DNA of 64,000 nucleotides from an uncultured Xanthomonas sp. (GCA_943912265.1 CALTTS010000014.1:19534-83533); one strand, 5' to 3'. Shown: positions 42,971 to 51,957, numbered from the stretch's first letter. Notes: generated from the letters alone by a model not told the origin. Translations and numbers: made by a program.

Positions 42971-45010
42971 CTAGCGACCGGCGTCCAGCGGCACGAACCG
43001 GATCGCCTCGCCGCCGCCCGGCGCCAGTTTCAACTCCAACCGTTCCGCGCTGCCCACCTCGCGCGTTTCGCGCACGAATGCGAACGGGTTGCTGCGGTAG
43101 TCGGCGGTGTCGCCGTCGCGGTAGATCTCGGCGCGGTAGCGAACGTCCGGCTCGAGGAAGGAGAGATCGATCGGCAATACGCGGCCATGTTCGTCGGTGA
43201 TGCTGCCGACGAACCAGTCGCGGCTATGGCGATCCTTGCGCGCGATCGTCACGTAGTCGCCGACCTCGCCGTTGAGCACGCGCGTATCGTCCCAATCCAC
43301 GGCGACGTCCTCGATGAAGCGGAACGCCTCGCGGTGCCGTTCGTAATGTTCCGGCAGGTCGGCGGCCATCTGGATCGGGCTGTAGATGGTCACGTACAGC
43401 GCCAGTTGGCGGGCGAGGGTGCTGGGGATCGGCTGGCCGCCGCGTCCCTTCAGGCTGAGGATGCCGGGGGTGTAGTCCATCGGCCCGGACAGCAGCCGCG
43501 TGAACACCAGGTCGACCTCGTGCGCGGGAGGATTGGGCGGTTGCCCCCAGGCGTTGTACTCCATGCCGCGCGCGCCCTCGCGCGAGAGCCAATTCGGATA
43601 GGTCCGGCGCAGGCCGGTGTCCTTGATCGGTTCGTGCGCATTGACCGACAGGTGCCGCCTGGCCGCTTCCTGCACCACCTTCAGGTGGTGGCGCGCCATG
43701 AACTGCCCGTCGTGCCACTCGCGCCACAGCGGGCCGCCGGCCGGGTTGCGCCGGTCGACCTGGCCGTCGTCGCAGACGTAGCCGGTCTTGAAGGTGTCCA
43801 CGCCGAGCCGCGCGTACAGGTCGAGCGCGGCATCAAGCTGGTCCTCGTAGTGCTCGATGGCGCACCCGGTCTCGTGGTGGCCGATCAGGTGCACGCCTTT
43901 CTTCGCGGCGTAGGCGCTCAAGGCCTCGATGTCGAAATCCGGCGTGGGCCGGGTGAAGTCGAAGGCATAACCGTTGCCGACCCAGTCGCCATCCCAGCCC
44001 GGATTCCAGCCTTCCACCAGCACCCCGCGGAAACCATGGGCGGCCGCGAAGTCGATGTAGCGCTTGGTGTTGGCGGTGGTGGCGGCATGCCTGGGGCCGG
44101 TGGCCCAACTTTGCTGGTCGAGGTGCATCGACCACCACACGCCGACGTACTTGGCCGGATGCACCCAGCCCACGTCGCCCAGCACATTGGGTTCGTTGAG
44201 GTTGAGGATCAGGTCGGACTCGACCAGCCCGCCCGCGCGGTCGGCGATCTGCAGGGTGCGCCAGGGCGTATCGAACGGAAGGGCGCGCCGCACCTTCCAG
44301 CCTTCCGCGGACGGCGAGAGCTGCGCACGCAGGCGCTGGCCTTCGGTGCGGCGCAGCCACATGCCGGCGTAATCGACCAGCGCCGCCTCGTGGATGGCCA
44401 CGTGCAGGCCGTCGCGGCTGCGCAGGGTGAGCGGCGTGTGCGCCAGCGGCACTTCGTCCAGCGGCGTGCGCCGGTACAGGTATTCGTAGTGGATGGGTTC
44501 GCCCGCCGGGATCCACCAGGCGGTGGATTCGGGGGCGATCGCGAATTCGGTCAGTTCGTCGTCGATGACCGCTTCGCGCATGGAGGCCTGCTCGGGGAAG
44601 CGGTAGCGGAAGCCAAGGCCGTCGTCGTAGACGCGGAATTCCACGTCCAGGCGCCTTTTCAGCCCGCCACGCTCGGCCAGCCGCACCGTGAGCGCGTTGT
44701 AGCGGTTGCGCACGTAGCGGCGTTCGCCCCAGGGCTGCTCCCAGGTCTCGTCGTGCTTGGACGCGGACTGGTCCAGCAGCACGAAGTCGCGGTCCAGGCG
44801 GCCATTGCGCAGCTGGAAGCCGAGCTGCGAGGGCGCCACCACCGTTTCGCCGAAGCGCTCCACCGTGTAGCTGGCGCGGCCGCCGTCCAGGTGCAGCGAC
44901 ACGCGCAGCACGTGCCCGGGCGATTCGACGCTGGCGACCGTGGCGGGCTCGGCCTGCGCCGCGAGGGCGAACACGGTCAGGAGGATTGCCGACAGCATTC
45001 TTGCCGTCAT
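42971..45010 (-). CDS. GH97 alpha-glucosidase (SusB-like, inverting type), exported
   Basis: About 679 residues with a signal peptide ending LAAQA. The N-terminal beta-sandwich (residues 21-270) precedes a TIM barrel with GVLVEGWNPGWDGDW. The four glutamates of inverting GH97 alpha-glucoside hydrolases are visible at 380 (GHHET), 460 (NAHEP), 478 and 484 (SREGARGMEYN); the 18- and 6-residue spacings equal those of SusB (508, 526, 532). Retaining alpha-galactosidases lack these. It should trim alpha-glucans in the periplasm. The start is uncertain: ATG 45010 supplies an arginine for the signal but lies in a REP-like repeat; ATG 44998 is the alternative. Upstream of the receptor on the same strand, 285 bases apart. 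Confidence 0.9.
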   Translation of the reverse strand: MTARMLSAILLTVFALAAQAEPATVASVESPGHVLRVSLHLDGGRASYTVERFGETVVAPSQLGFQLRNGRLDRDFVLLDQSASKHDETWEQPWGERRYVRNRYNALTVRLAERGGLKRRLDVEFRVYDDGLGFRYRFPEQASMREAVIDDELTEFAIAPESTAWWIPAGEPIHYEYLYRRTPLDEVPLAHTPLTLRSRDGLHVAIHEAALVDYAGMWLRRTEGQRLRAQLSPSAEGWKVRRALPFDTPWRTLQIADRAGGLVESDLILNLNEPNVLGDVGWVHPAKYVGVWWSMHLDQQSWATGPRHAATTANTKRYIDFAAAHGFRGVLVEGWNPGWDGDWVGNGYAFDFTRPTPDFDIEALSAYAAKKGVHLIGHHETGCAIEHYEDQLDAALDLYARLGVDTFKTGYVCDDGQVDRRNPAGGPLWREWHDGQFMARHHLKVVQEAARRHLSVNAHEPIKDTGLRRTYPNWLSREGARGMEYNAWGQPPNPPAHEVDLVFTRLLSGPMDYTPGILSLKGRGGQPIPSTLARQLALYVTIYSPIQMAADLPEHYERHREAFRFIEDVAVDWDDTRVLNGEVGDYVTIARKDRHSRDWFVGSITDEHGRVLPIDLSFLEPDVRYRAEIYRDGDTADYRSNPFAFVRETREVGSAERLELKLAPGGGEAIRFVPLDAGR

Positions 45011-45024
45011 CCCCGCGAAGGCGC
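45005..45024. repeat. Partial REP-like sequence over the GH97 start
   Basis: CCGTCATCCCCGCGAAGGCG matches the left part of the two REP-like units that follow, and includes the complement of the GH97 ATG. Confidence 0.55.
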
Positions 45025-45048
45025 ACTGCTGTCCGGGGAAAGTCCGCT

Positions 45049-45133
45049 CGTCGCCCCCGCGCAGGCGGGGGACCAGTGACTTTGCCGTGATCGGCGCGGA
45101 AGTTGCTGGATCCCCGCCTTCGCGGGGACGACG
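45049..45133. repeat. Inverted pair of REP-like units
   Basis: Unit 1 (45049-45076, starting CGTCGCCCCCGCG and ending ACCAG) and unit 2 (45106-45133, starting CTGGATCCCCGCC and ending GACGACG) are inverted copies, about 25 of 28 positions alike, each itself imperfectly palindromic. This is the arrangement of REP/BIME elements, known in many Gammaproteobacteria and spread by RAYT transposases. Confidence 0.75.
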
Positions 45134-45426
45134 AGCGTTATCGGTTGTCCTACGGCAATGAAAAACGCGGCGATGCGGCGTCAGCGGCATGTCCCCTCCC
45201 AAGGCGGCCGATCGCGTGGATGTGCCGGGAATATAGCGGCGCGACGCCGGTCTCCATCCCGGGATTCGATGAATACGTATGCAGCTGCGCATCGTCCCGC
45301 CGCCCGCGTCTACCATGTCGCACGGTGCCTCGGGAGGGGCCGTACGACCATCGCGCCGCGGTGCGGTGGAACACAACGGGCAAAGAGGGAGGGAGGCCAG
45401 CCGGCGCGTGCCGGTGCGCCGCTTCG
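45134..45426. other. Divergent promoter region between GH97 and the six-hairpin glycosidase gene
   Basis: Contains the ATACGTAT operator, TACCAT for the plus-strand operon and, on the minus strand, TATATT (45235-45230), a possible -10 box for GH97 whose start lies 220 bases away beyond the REP pair. No gene recognised. Confidence 0.5.
45271..45316 (+). promoter_or_regulatory. ATACGTAT operator and -10 box of the glycosidase-transporter operon
   Basis: GAATACGTATGCA (core 45273-45280) with its centre 34.5 bases before TACCAT (45311-45316), which is preceded by GTC as in the receptor promoter. The site is palindromic and lies between divergent genes, so it may serve both. Confidence 0.68.
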
Positions 45427-47628
45427 ATGCTGAAGATGACAGGTCTGGCCATCGCCCTGGCGATGATGGCAAGTGCATCCGTGCAGGCCGCGGATGTGGA
45501 ATGGAACGGGCTCGAGGCCCAGGCCACCGCATTGCCGGACGGCGGCTTCGTGCTGGCCACGCCGCAAGGCGAGCGGCGCATCGCGGCGCAACCGATGCGC
45601 AGCGAGACCGGCAGTGCCATGTTCGACGCGCTGTTCGCGCTGGCCCAGCAGGAACTCGAGGCGGATCGGGTCGATGCGATCCGCGATCCCGCGTTCGACG
45701 AGGGCAAGCCGGTGGCATGCCGCTGCTTCGAGACCGGCGAGCGCTGGCCCTACGTGTGGACGCGGGACGTCAGCTATGCCACCGACCTGGCGCTGGCGCG
45801 GCTCGATCCGGAACGCGCGCGCGCATCGCTGCGGTTCAAGCTGTCCAGGGCGCGCGGCGAGCATGCCCCGGCCGGATTGTTCGTGGCGCAGGACACCGGC
45901 TCCGGCGGCAGTTGGCCGGTCAGCACCGACCGGGTGGTGTGGTTCCTCGCCGTCGAGGACCTGCTCGACGATCCCGCCTTCGCCGGCGAGGTCTGGCAGG
46001 CGCTGCAGGGCACGCTGGCCCAGGACCGCGAGTACGCGTTCGATCAGCGCATCGGGCTGTACCGCGGCGAGACCTCGTTCCTGGATTGGCGCGAGCAGAC
46101 CTATCCGGGCTGGACCGCCTCCGACGTGCGCTTCATCGGCGAATCCTTCGCGCTGTCCACCAACGTGCTGCACTATCGCGCGCTGCGACTGGGCGAGCGG
46201 TTGGCGAAGGCGCATGGCGACGCCGCGGCCGCGGGGCGCTACGGGCAGTGGGCCGGGGCGCTGCGCCGCGCGATCGACGTGCGCTTCTGGCGCGAGGAGC
46301 GCGGCCAATACATGAGCTACATCGGCACGGCCGCGCATCCGGTGCCGTTCGAGAAGTACGACCTGCTGGGCCTGTCGCTGGGCATCGTGTCGGACGTGTT
46401 GCCGCGCGAGCGCGCCGCCGCCGCGCTCGCGCGCTACCCGGCCACCGCGGCCGGCAGCCCGGTGGTGTGGCCGCAGGAGCGCGAGCAGCCGATCTACCAC
46501 AATCGCGCGCTGTGGCCGTTCGTGAGCGCCTATTCGCTGCGCGCCGCGCGCCGGCTCGACGATGCGCCGCGCATCGGGATGGAGATCGAATCGTTGCTGC
46601 GCGGCACGGCGCTGGCCAGCTCCAACATGGAGAACTACGAAATGCTCAGCCAGGCCGTCCACGTGGACGAAGGCCGGCTGAGCGGGCCGGTGGTGAACTC
46701 GCCGCGCCAGTTGTGGTCGGTGGCCGGCTACCTGTCGATGGTGATCGAAGGCGTGTTCGGCGTCGAAGCCGATGGCAGCGTGGCGCCGAAGCTGCCGGCA
46801 CGGCTGGTGCCGCTGCTGTTCGGCGAGCGCGACCGGATCGTGTTGCGGATGGACGGGCGGCGCTGGACGCTGCTGCGGCCGGCGCGGGACGCCGGCGACC
46901 TGCTGGTGGCCGGCCGGCTGGACCGGCGCGGCGACGAGACGATCGTGCACCTGGTCGGCGCACGGTCCCGGAATGCCGCGCCTCCCCCCCTGGCTGAGGC
47001 CCATTTCGCTCCCGAAACGCCGGCCGAGCCGCGGCTGCAGGCGGATGGCGCGGACTGGCGCGTGCAGGTCCCGGCCGACGCCACGCTGTACCTCGATGGC
47101 CGGCCATATCGCGGCGATGCCGCTGCCTTGCGCCTGCCGCGCGAGGGCATCGCGCACTGCCTGAGCCTGACCAGGCGCGATGCGCATTGGGAGTCGCTGC
47201 ACGGTCCCACCGTCTGCACGGGCGCACAGGCCACGCTGGCGGGCGACCGGGCCTGGACCTGGCTGGCGCCCGCCGCCGGCCGCTACCGGGCATCGCTGCG
47301 CTATCGCAACGGCAACGGGCCGATCAACACCGGCGTGACCGCCGCGGTGAAACGGCTGGTCCTGCGCTGCGAAGGGCAGCCTCCGCAACGGCATGCCGTG
47401 GTGATGCCGCACAGCGTCGGCGAGCAGGATTCCACCCATGCCGTGTTCGATGTCCCCACCGCGGGACGTTGCGGGTTCGCGCTGGAGGAGGGCTTCAACA
47501 TGAGCGGCCTGGAGCATTTCGCGCACTACACCGGAGGCGCGGGAGGGCGCTCGGGCGTGCTCAATGCCGCCGACGTCGTGGCGCTGCAACTGGTACGCGT
47601 CGGCGCGGACGGAGCGGCGGACCAATGA
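45427..47628 (+). CDS. Exported six-hairpin glycosidase-like protein
   Basis: A 733-residue protein with signal peptide MLKMTGLAIALAMMASASVQA. The core (about residues 70-470) has repeated helical pairs and motifs of (alpha/alpha)6 glycosidases: WPYVWTRDVSYATDLALARLDP, resembling the YxWxRD motif of GH15, then FLDWREQTYPGWT, YLSMVIEGVFGVE and PIYHNRALWPFVSAYSLRAARR. A C-terminal beta-rich region follows, ending with a carbohydrate-domain-like stretch (WLAPAAGRYRASLRYRNGNGPIN). Exact CAZy family not recognised. It starts an operon whose genes overlap by four bases (ATGA), followed by the transporter and a GH13 enzyme; an ATACGTAT operator lies 150 bases upstream. An exo-acting alpha-glucan hydrolase is a reasonable inference. 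Confidence 0.78.
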   Translation: MLKMTGLAIALAMMASASVQAADVEWNGLEAQATALPDGGFVLATPQGERRIAAQPMRSETGSAMFDALFALAQQELEADRVDAIRDPAFDEGKPVACRCFETGERWPYVWTRDVSYATDLALARLDPERARASLRFKLSRARGEHAPAGLFVAQDTGSGGSWPVSTDRVVWFLAVEDLLDDPAFAGEVWQALQGTLAQDREYAFDQRIGLYRGETSFLDWREQTYPGWTASDVRFIGESFALSTNVLHYRALRLGERLAKAHGDAAAAGRYGQWAGALRRAIDVRFWREERGQYMSYIGTAAHPVPFEKYDLLGLSLGIVSDVLPRERAAAALARYPATAAGSPVVWPQEREQPIYHNRALWPFVSAYSLRAARRLDDAPRIGMEIESLLRGTALASSNMENYEMLSQAVHVDEGRLSGPVVNSPRQLWSVAGYLSMVIEGVFGVEADGSVAPKLPARLVPLLFGERDRIVLRMDGRRWTLLRPARDAGDLLVAGRLDRRGDETIVHLVGARSRNAAPPPLAEAHFAPETPAEPRLQADGADWRVQVPADATLYLDGRPYRGDAAALRLPREGIAHCLSLTRRDAHWESLHGPTVCTGAQATLAGDRAWTWLAPAAGRYRASLRYRNGNGPINTGVTAAVKRLVLRCEGQPPQRHAVVMPHSVGEQDSTHAVFDVPTAGRCGFALEEGFNMSGLEHFAHYTGGAGGRSGVLNAADVVALQLVRVGADGAADQ

Positions 47629-49106
47629 ACCGCAAGCCGACCCTGTCGTTCTGGCAGATATGGAACATGTGCTTCGGCTTCCTGGGCATCCAGTTCGGCT
47701 TCGCGCTGCAGAACGCCAACGCCAGCCGCATCTTCCAGACCCTGGGCGCCAACATCGACGACGTGCCGGGATTGTGGATCGCCGCGCCGCTCACGGGCCT
47801 GCTGGTGCAGCCGATCATCGGCCACCTGTCCGACCGCACCTGGAACCGCTTCGGCCGGCGCCGGCCGTACTTCATGATCGGCGCGGTGTTCACCACGCTG
47901 GCGCTGCTGGTGATGCCCAACTCGCCGGCGCTGTGGATCGCGGCCGGCACGCTGTGGGTGCTCGACGCCTCGATCAATATCTCGATGGAGCCGTTCCGCG
48001 CCTTCGTCGGCGACCAGCTCGCGCCGGCGCAGCGCCCGACCGGTTATGCCATGCAGAGCTTCTTCATCGGCGTCGGCGCGGTCGTGGCGAGCTTCCTGCC
48101 CTGGCTGTTGGCGAAGTGGGGCGTCGCCAATACCGCGGCGCCGGGCGAGATGCCGGATACCGTGCGCTACGCCTTCTACCTCGGCGGCGCGGTGCTGTTC
48201 CTGTCGATCGCCTGGACGGTGCTCACCACCCGCGAGTATTCGCCGCAACAACTGGCTGCGTTCGACGACGCCGTGCCGCCGGAGGCGGCGGGAGAAGCGC
48301 GGCCTGCCGGCCTGCCGTCGTCCGCGGCGGGCGCCGGCTGGGTGGGCGCCGGCCTGGCGCTGGCGGCCGCGATCGCCTGGCGCGAGGGCGACCGCATGCT
48401 CTACGTGCTGGCCGGGCTGCTGGCCGGCTACGGCCTGCTGCTGCTGGCGGCGCGGTGGATCCGTCGCGACCGCATGCTGGTCTCGATCGTGCACGACTTG
48501 GGCCGGATGCCGCAGGCGATGCGACGGCTGGCCTGGGTGCAGTTCTTCTCCTGGTTCGCGCTGTTCGCGATGTGGATCTACACCACCGCCGCGGTGACCC
48601 AGGTGCACTTCGGCGCGACCGATCCCGGTTCGGCCGCCTACAACGACGGCGCCAACTGGGTCGGCGTGCTGTTCGGCGCCTACAACGGCTTTGCCGCGGT
48701 GGCCGCGCTGGTGATCCCGTGGATGGTCCGCGCGATGGGCCTGCGCTGGAGCCACCTGGTGAACCTCGCGCTCGGCGCGGCAGGCCTGTACTCGCTGCTG
48801 CTGATCCGCGATCCGCAATGGCTGCTGCTGTCGATGGTCGGCGTCGGCTTCGCCTGGGCCTCGATCCTGTCGCTGCCGTACGCGCTGCTGTCCGATTGCG
48901 TGCCCGCCGCCAAGATGGGCGTGTACATGGGCATCTTCAACTTCTTCATCGTGATCCCGCAGCTGGTCGCGGCCAGCGCGCTCGGCTTCGTGCTGAGGCA
49001 TTGGCTGGGCGGCCAGCCGATCCAGGCCCTGGCGATCGGCGCGGCCAGCCTGGTGGTGGCGGGAATCTGCGTTCTGCGCGTGCCGGTCGTCGGGGAGAAA
49101 GCATGA
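47625..49106 (+). CDS. SLC45/GPH-type major facilitator sugar transporter
   Basis: A 493-residue inner-membrane protein of twelve predicted helices. SFWQIWNMCFGFLGIQFGFALQNANASRIFQTLGA is typical of the bacterial maltose/maltodextrin MFS permeases related to SLC45, and the loop GHLSDRTWNRFGRRRPYFMIGA is the MFS motif A. It should import the maltose-like products of the periplasmic glycosidases by proton symport. The start overlaps the previous stop (ATGA) and its own stop overlaps the next start, so translation is coupled. Confidence 0.9.
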   Translation: MNRKPTLSFWQIWNMCFGFLGIQFGFALQNANASRIFQTLGANIDDVPGLWIAAPLTGLLVQPIIGHLSDRTWNRFGRRRPYFMIGAVFTTLALLVMPNSPALWIAAGTLWVLDASINISMEPFRAFVGDQLAPAQRPTGYAMQSFFIGVGAVVASFLPWLLAKWGVANTAAPGEMPDTVRYAFYLGGAVLFLSIAWTVLTTREYSPQQLAAFDDAVPPEAAGEARPAGLPSSAAGAGWVGAGLALAAAIAWREGDRMLYVLAGLLAGYGLLLLAARWIRRDRMLVSIVHDLGRMPQAMRRLAWVQFFSWFALFAMWIYTTAAVTQVHFGATDPGSAAYNDGANWVGVLFGAYNGFAAVAALVIPWMVRAMGLRWSHLVNLALGAAGLYSLLLIRDPQWLLLSMVGVGFAWASILSLPYALLSDCVPAAKMGVYMGIFNFFIVIPQLVAASALGFVLRHWLGGQPIQALAIGAASLVVAGICVLRVPVVGEKA

Positions 49107-50821
49107 GATCGAACAGGTGGGTGGCCATGGCGACGCTCGCCGCGCTGGCGGGGGCGGCCGGCGCGCAGCAGCGCGCGGACTACTACGGCACCCTGGAGCC
49201 GTTCGCCGCCAATGCGGTGTACTTCGTGGTCACCGACCGCTTCGTCAACGGCGATCCGTCCAACGACCACCGCGACCAGGGCGGGCGCCACCGCACCTTC
49301 GACATCCCGGTGCGCTGCCCCGACGGCATCGACGGCAACATCGGCTACCTCGGCGGCGACTTCAAGGGCGTGGTCGACAACGCGCGCTACATCCGCGACC
49401 TCGGCTTCGGCGCGGTCTGGATCACCCCGATCGTCGACAACCCGGACGAACCGTTCAGCGGCGGCAAGCCAGTGAGCTGCGACAGCACCCTCAGCGACAA
49501 CGGCAAGACCGGGTACCACGGCTACTGGGGCGTGAATTTCTACCAGCTCGACGAACACCTGCCGAGCCCGGGCCTGGATTTCGCCGGCTTCACCCGCGCG
49601 ATGCACGCCAAGGACCTGAAGGTGGTGTTGGATATCGTGGGCAACCACGGCTCGCCGGCCTTTGGCATGACCCGCAAGCAGGCGAAGTTCGGCCAGGTGT
49701 TCGGCCGCGACGGCAAGCTCTTGGCCGACCACCAGAACCTGCCGCCGCAGAAGCTCGATCCGAAGCACAACCCGCTGCACGCGTTCTACAACAACATCGG
49801 CGCGGTGGATGCGAAGGACGGTTCGATCTTCGACGGCAACCTGGCCGAGTTGGCCGACTTCAACCAGGACAATCCGGCGGTGCTGGATTACCTCGCCGGC
49901 GCGTACCTGCAATGGCTGGACCAGGGCGCCGACGCGTTCCGCATCGACACCATCGCCTGGATGCCGGACCGGTTCTGGCATGCGTTCAGCGCGCGCATCC
50001 GTGCGCGCAAGCCGGGCTTCTTCATGTTCGGCGAGGCGTTCGATTACGACCCGGCGTCGATCGCGCGGCATACCTGGCAGCGCAATGCCGGCGTGAGCGT
50101 GCTCGATTTCCCGCAGCGTGGCGCGATGTCCGATGTTTTCGGCCGCAAGGGCGAGGGCTTCGAGAAGCTGGACGGCACGCTGTTCCTGGGCGAGGGGCCA
50201 TATCGCAACCCCTACGAGCTGATGACGTTCTACGACAACCACGACATGGCGCGGCTGGATGCCGACGACCACGGTTTCATCGACGCGCACAACTGGCTGT
50301 TCACGGCGCGCGGCATCCCGGTGATCTACTACGGCTCGGAGACCGGCTTCATGCGCGGCCGCGCCGAGCATGCCGGCAACCGCGCCTACTTCGGCCAGGA
50401 GCGCGTCGACATCGCCCCGCAGAGCCCGATCTTCGCGCCCTTGCGGCGGATTGCCCGCCTGCGCGAAACCACGCCCGCGCTGCAGCGCGGCCTGCAGGTC
50501 GACGTGGCGCTGCGGGGCGACCAGGCCGCCTTCTACCGGGTCTACCAGCACGGCGGCCAGGCCCAGACCGCGCTGGTGCTGCTCAACAAGGGCGATGCGC
50601 CGCATCGCTTCCGGGTCGACCGTTACCTGCAGGCGGGGCGTTGGCGCGACGCGCTGGACGGCGGCGCGGTCGAGGCCGGCCGGAGCTTGGAAGCCGAGGT
50701 GGCGCCGCACGACGTCAAGGTGTTCGTGCTGGATGCCGCGGTGACCGAGCCGGCACTGGTCCGGCAGCTGGACCTGCAGATGCAGGCCCAGGCCGAGCGC
50801 GACCGGCGCGATGCGCGGTAG
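49103..50821 (+). CDS. Exported GH13 amylase-type enzyme (cyclomaltodextrinase/CGTase-like)
   Basis: A 572-residue protein with a signal peptide (MATLAALAGAAGAQ). The GH13 barrel starts FAANAVYFVVTDRFVNGDPSND, with YRDLGF-like strand 2 and catalytic Asp282 (AFRIDTIAW), Glu311 (MFGEAFD) and Asp381 (FYDNHDMAR). The opening motif and the insertion with NGKTGYHGYWGVNFYQLDEHL resemble cyclodextrin glucanotransferase and neopullulanase relatives. A short C-terminal beta domain follows, then a charged tail (QAQAERDRRDAR). It would cut or rearrange alpha-1,4-glucans in the periplasm. Last gene of the operon. Confidence 0.9.
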   Translation: MRSNRWVAMATLAALAGAAGAQQRADYYGTLEPFAANAVYFVVTDRFVNGDPSNDHRDQGGRHRTFDIPVRCPDGIDGNIGYLGGDFKGVVDNARYIRDLGFGAVWITPIVDNPDEPFSGGKPVSCDSTLSDNGKTGYHGYWGVNFYQLDEHLPSPGLDFAGFTRAMHAKDLKVVLDIVGNHGSPAFGMTRKQAKFGQVFGRDGKLLADHQNLPPQKLDPKHNPLHAFYNNIGAVDAKDGSIFDGNLAELADFNQDNPAVLDYLAGAYLQWLDQGADAFRIDTIAWMPDRFWHAFSARIRARKPGFFMFGEAFDYDPASIARHTWQRNAGVSVLDFPQRGAMSDVFGRKGEGFEKLDGTLFLGEGPYRNPYELMTFYDNHDMARLDADDHGFIDAHNWLFTARGIPVIYYGSETGFMRGRAEHAGNRAYFGQERVDIAPQSPIFAPLRRIARLRETTPALQRGLQVDVALRGDQAAFYRVYQHGGQAQTALVLLNKGDAPHRFRVDRYLQAGRWRDALDGGAVEAGRSLEAEVAPHDVKVFVLDAAVTEPALVRQLDLQMQAQAERDRRDAR

Positions 50822-50849
50822 CCGCCGCGAACCGGCGCGCGCAGGCTAG

Positions 50850-51881
50850 CTAGCCGGCCTGCGACGAATCGCGCAGCACCAGCCGGGTCGGGATGGTGCG
50901 GTTCTCCGCGGGTTCGCCCCGGATCAGCGCGATCAGGCTCTCCACCAGCAGTGCGCCGGCCTGCTTGGTGTCCTGCTGCACGGTGGACAGGGCCGGCGCC
51001 ATCGCGCCGGCGATCGGGATGTCGTCGAACCCGGTCACCGCGACGTCCTGCGGCACGCGCAGGCCCCGCTCGCGCAGCGCCCGCATCGCCCCGATCGCGA
51101 TCAGGTCGCTGGCGGCGCAGATCGCATCGAACGGCACGCCCCGCGCCAGCAGCTCCGCGGCCGCCTCGTAGCCGGACTGCTCGGTGGTGATCGCATCGGC
51201 CTGCAGCGCGGCATCCGCCGACAGCCCGGCGCTTTCCAACGCCTCGCGATAGCCGCGCCAGCGCTCGAAGAATTCCGGGTAGTGGTTCGAGGCATGGCCG
51301 AGGAAGGCGATCCGGCGGCGGCCGCGCTCGATCAGGTGGCAGGTGATGTCCAGCCCGCCCTGGAAGTTGTCGCTGCCGATCGAGATGCCGGGCTGGTCGG
51401 GCAGGGCGGCGCCCCAGCGCACGAAGTGCGTGCCCTGTTCGACCAGTTGCTGCAGCCGGTGCTGGGCCTCCAGGTAGTCGCCGTAGCCGAGCAGGATCAG
51501 CCCGTCGGCCTTGTGGCTGTCCTCGTAGTCGGCGTGCCAGTCGGTGGACAGCTGCTGGAACGACACCAGCAGGTCGTAGCCGCGCATCGCGCAGGCGCGG
51601 GTGATCGAGCCCAGCATCGAGTGGAAGAACGGGTTGATCAGCGAATCGTCCGGGGTCGGGTCCTCGAAGAACAGCAACGCCAGGGTCCCGGCATTGCGCA
51701 GGCGCAGGCTGGAGGCGTTCTTGTCGACCTTGTAGTTCAACTGCCGGGCGATGCTCAGGATGCGCCGCCGGGTCTCCTCGTTGACCATCGGGCTGCCGCG
51801 CAGGGCGCGCGACACCGTCGGCTGCGAAACGCCCGCCAGGTAGGCGATATCGAGGGAGGTGGCCTTGCCTTTGGTGGTCAT
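50850..51881 (-). CDS. LacI-family transcriptional regulator of the alpha-glucan locus
   Basis: A 343-residue regulator with the N-terminal LacI helix-turn-helix (SLDIAYLAGVSQPTVSRALRGSPMVNEETRRRI, residues 8-41), hinge helix (ASSLRLRNAGTLALLFF) and a periplasmic-binding-protein-like sensor domain. It faces the GH13 gene convergently and closes the locus. LacI proteins bind palindromes with a central CG, so ATACGTAT fits. No such site lies before its own start, so it does not seem to regulate itself through this sequence. The start at 51881 (MTTKGKATSLDIAYLAG) matches the family; a longer start at 51914 is less likely. Confidence 0.92.
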   Translation of the reverse strand: MTTKGKATSLDIAYLAGVSQPTVSRALRGSPMVNEETRRRILSIARQLNYKVDKNASSLRLRNAGTLALLFFEDPTPDDSLINPFFHSMLGSITRACAMRGYDLLVSFQQLSTDWHADYEDSHKADGLILLGYGDYLEAQHRLQQLVEQGTHFVRWGAALPDQPGISIGSDNFQGGLDITCHLIERGRRRIAFLGHASNHYPEFFERWRGYREALESAGLSADAALQADAITTEQSGYEAAAELLARGVPFDAICAASDLIAIGAMRALRERGLRVPQDVAVTGFDDIPIAGAMAPALSTVQQDTKQAGALLVESLIALIRGEPAENRTIPTRLVLRDSSQAG

Positions 51882-51951
51882 CGGATCGCACGGCGGAAAC
51901 GGCCCGGGCATCATGCCACGCGCCGGGCGCGCAGGCCTGCCGCGTTTGGTT

Positions 51952-51957
51952 TACCAT
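51952..51957 (+). promoter_or_regulatory. -10 box candidate for the thrS leader transcript
   Basis: TACCAT, the same hexamer as in two alpha-glucan promoters, 64 bases before the leader-peptide ATG; no clear -35. Confidence 0.4.

Noticed and set aside
42785..45079. A 764-residue plus-strand frame opposite GH97
   Set aside because: Mirror frame of the GH97 gene; the catalytic glutamates and signal peptide prove the minus-strand reading.
45049..45133. CRISPR array or IS end
   Set aside because: Only two inverted units without spacers or direct repetition, and no transposase; REP-like pair explains it.
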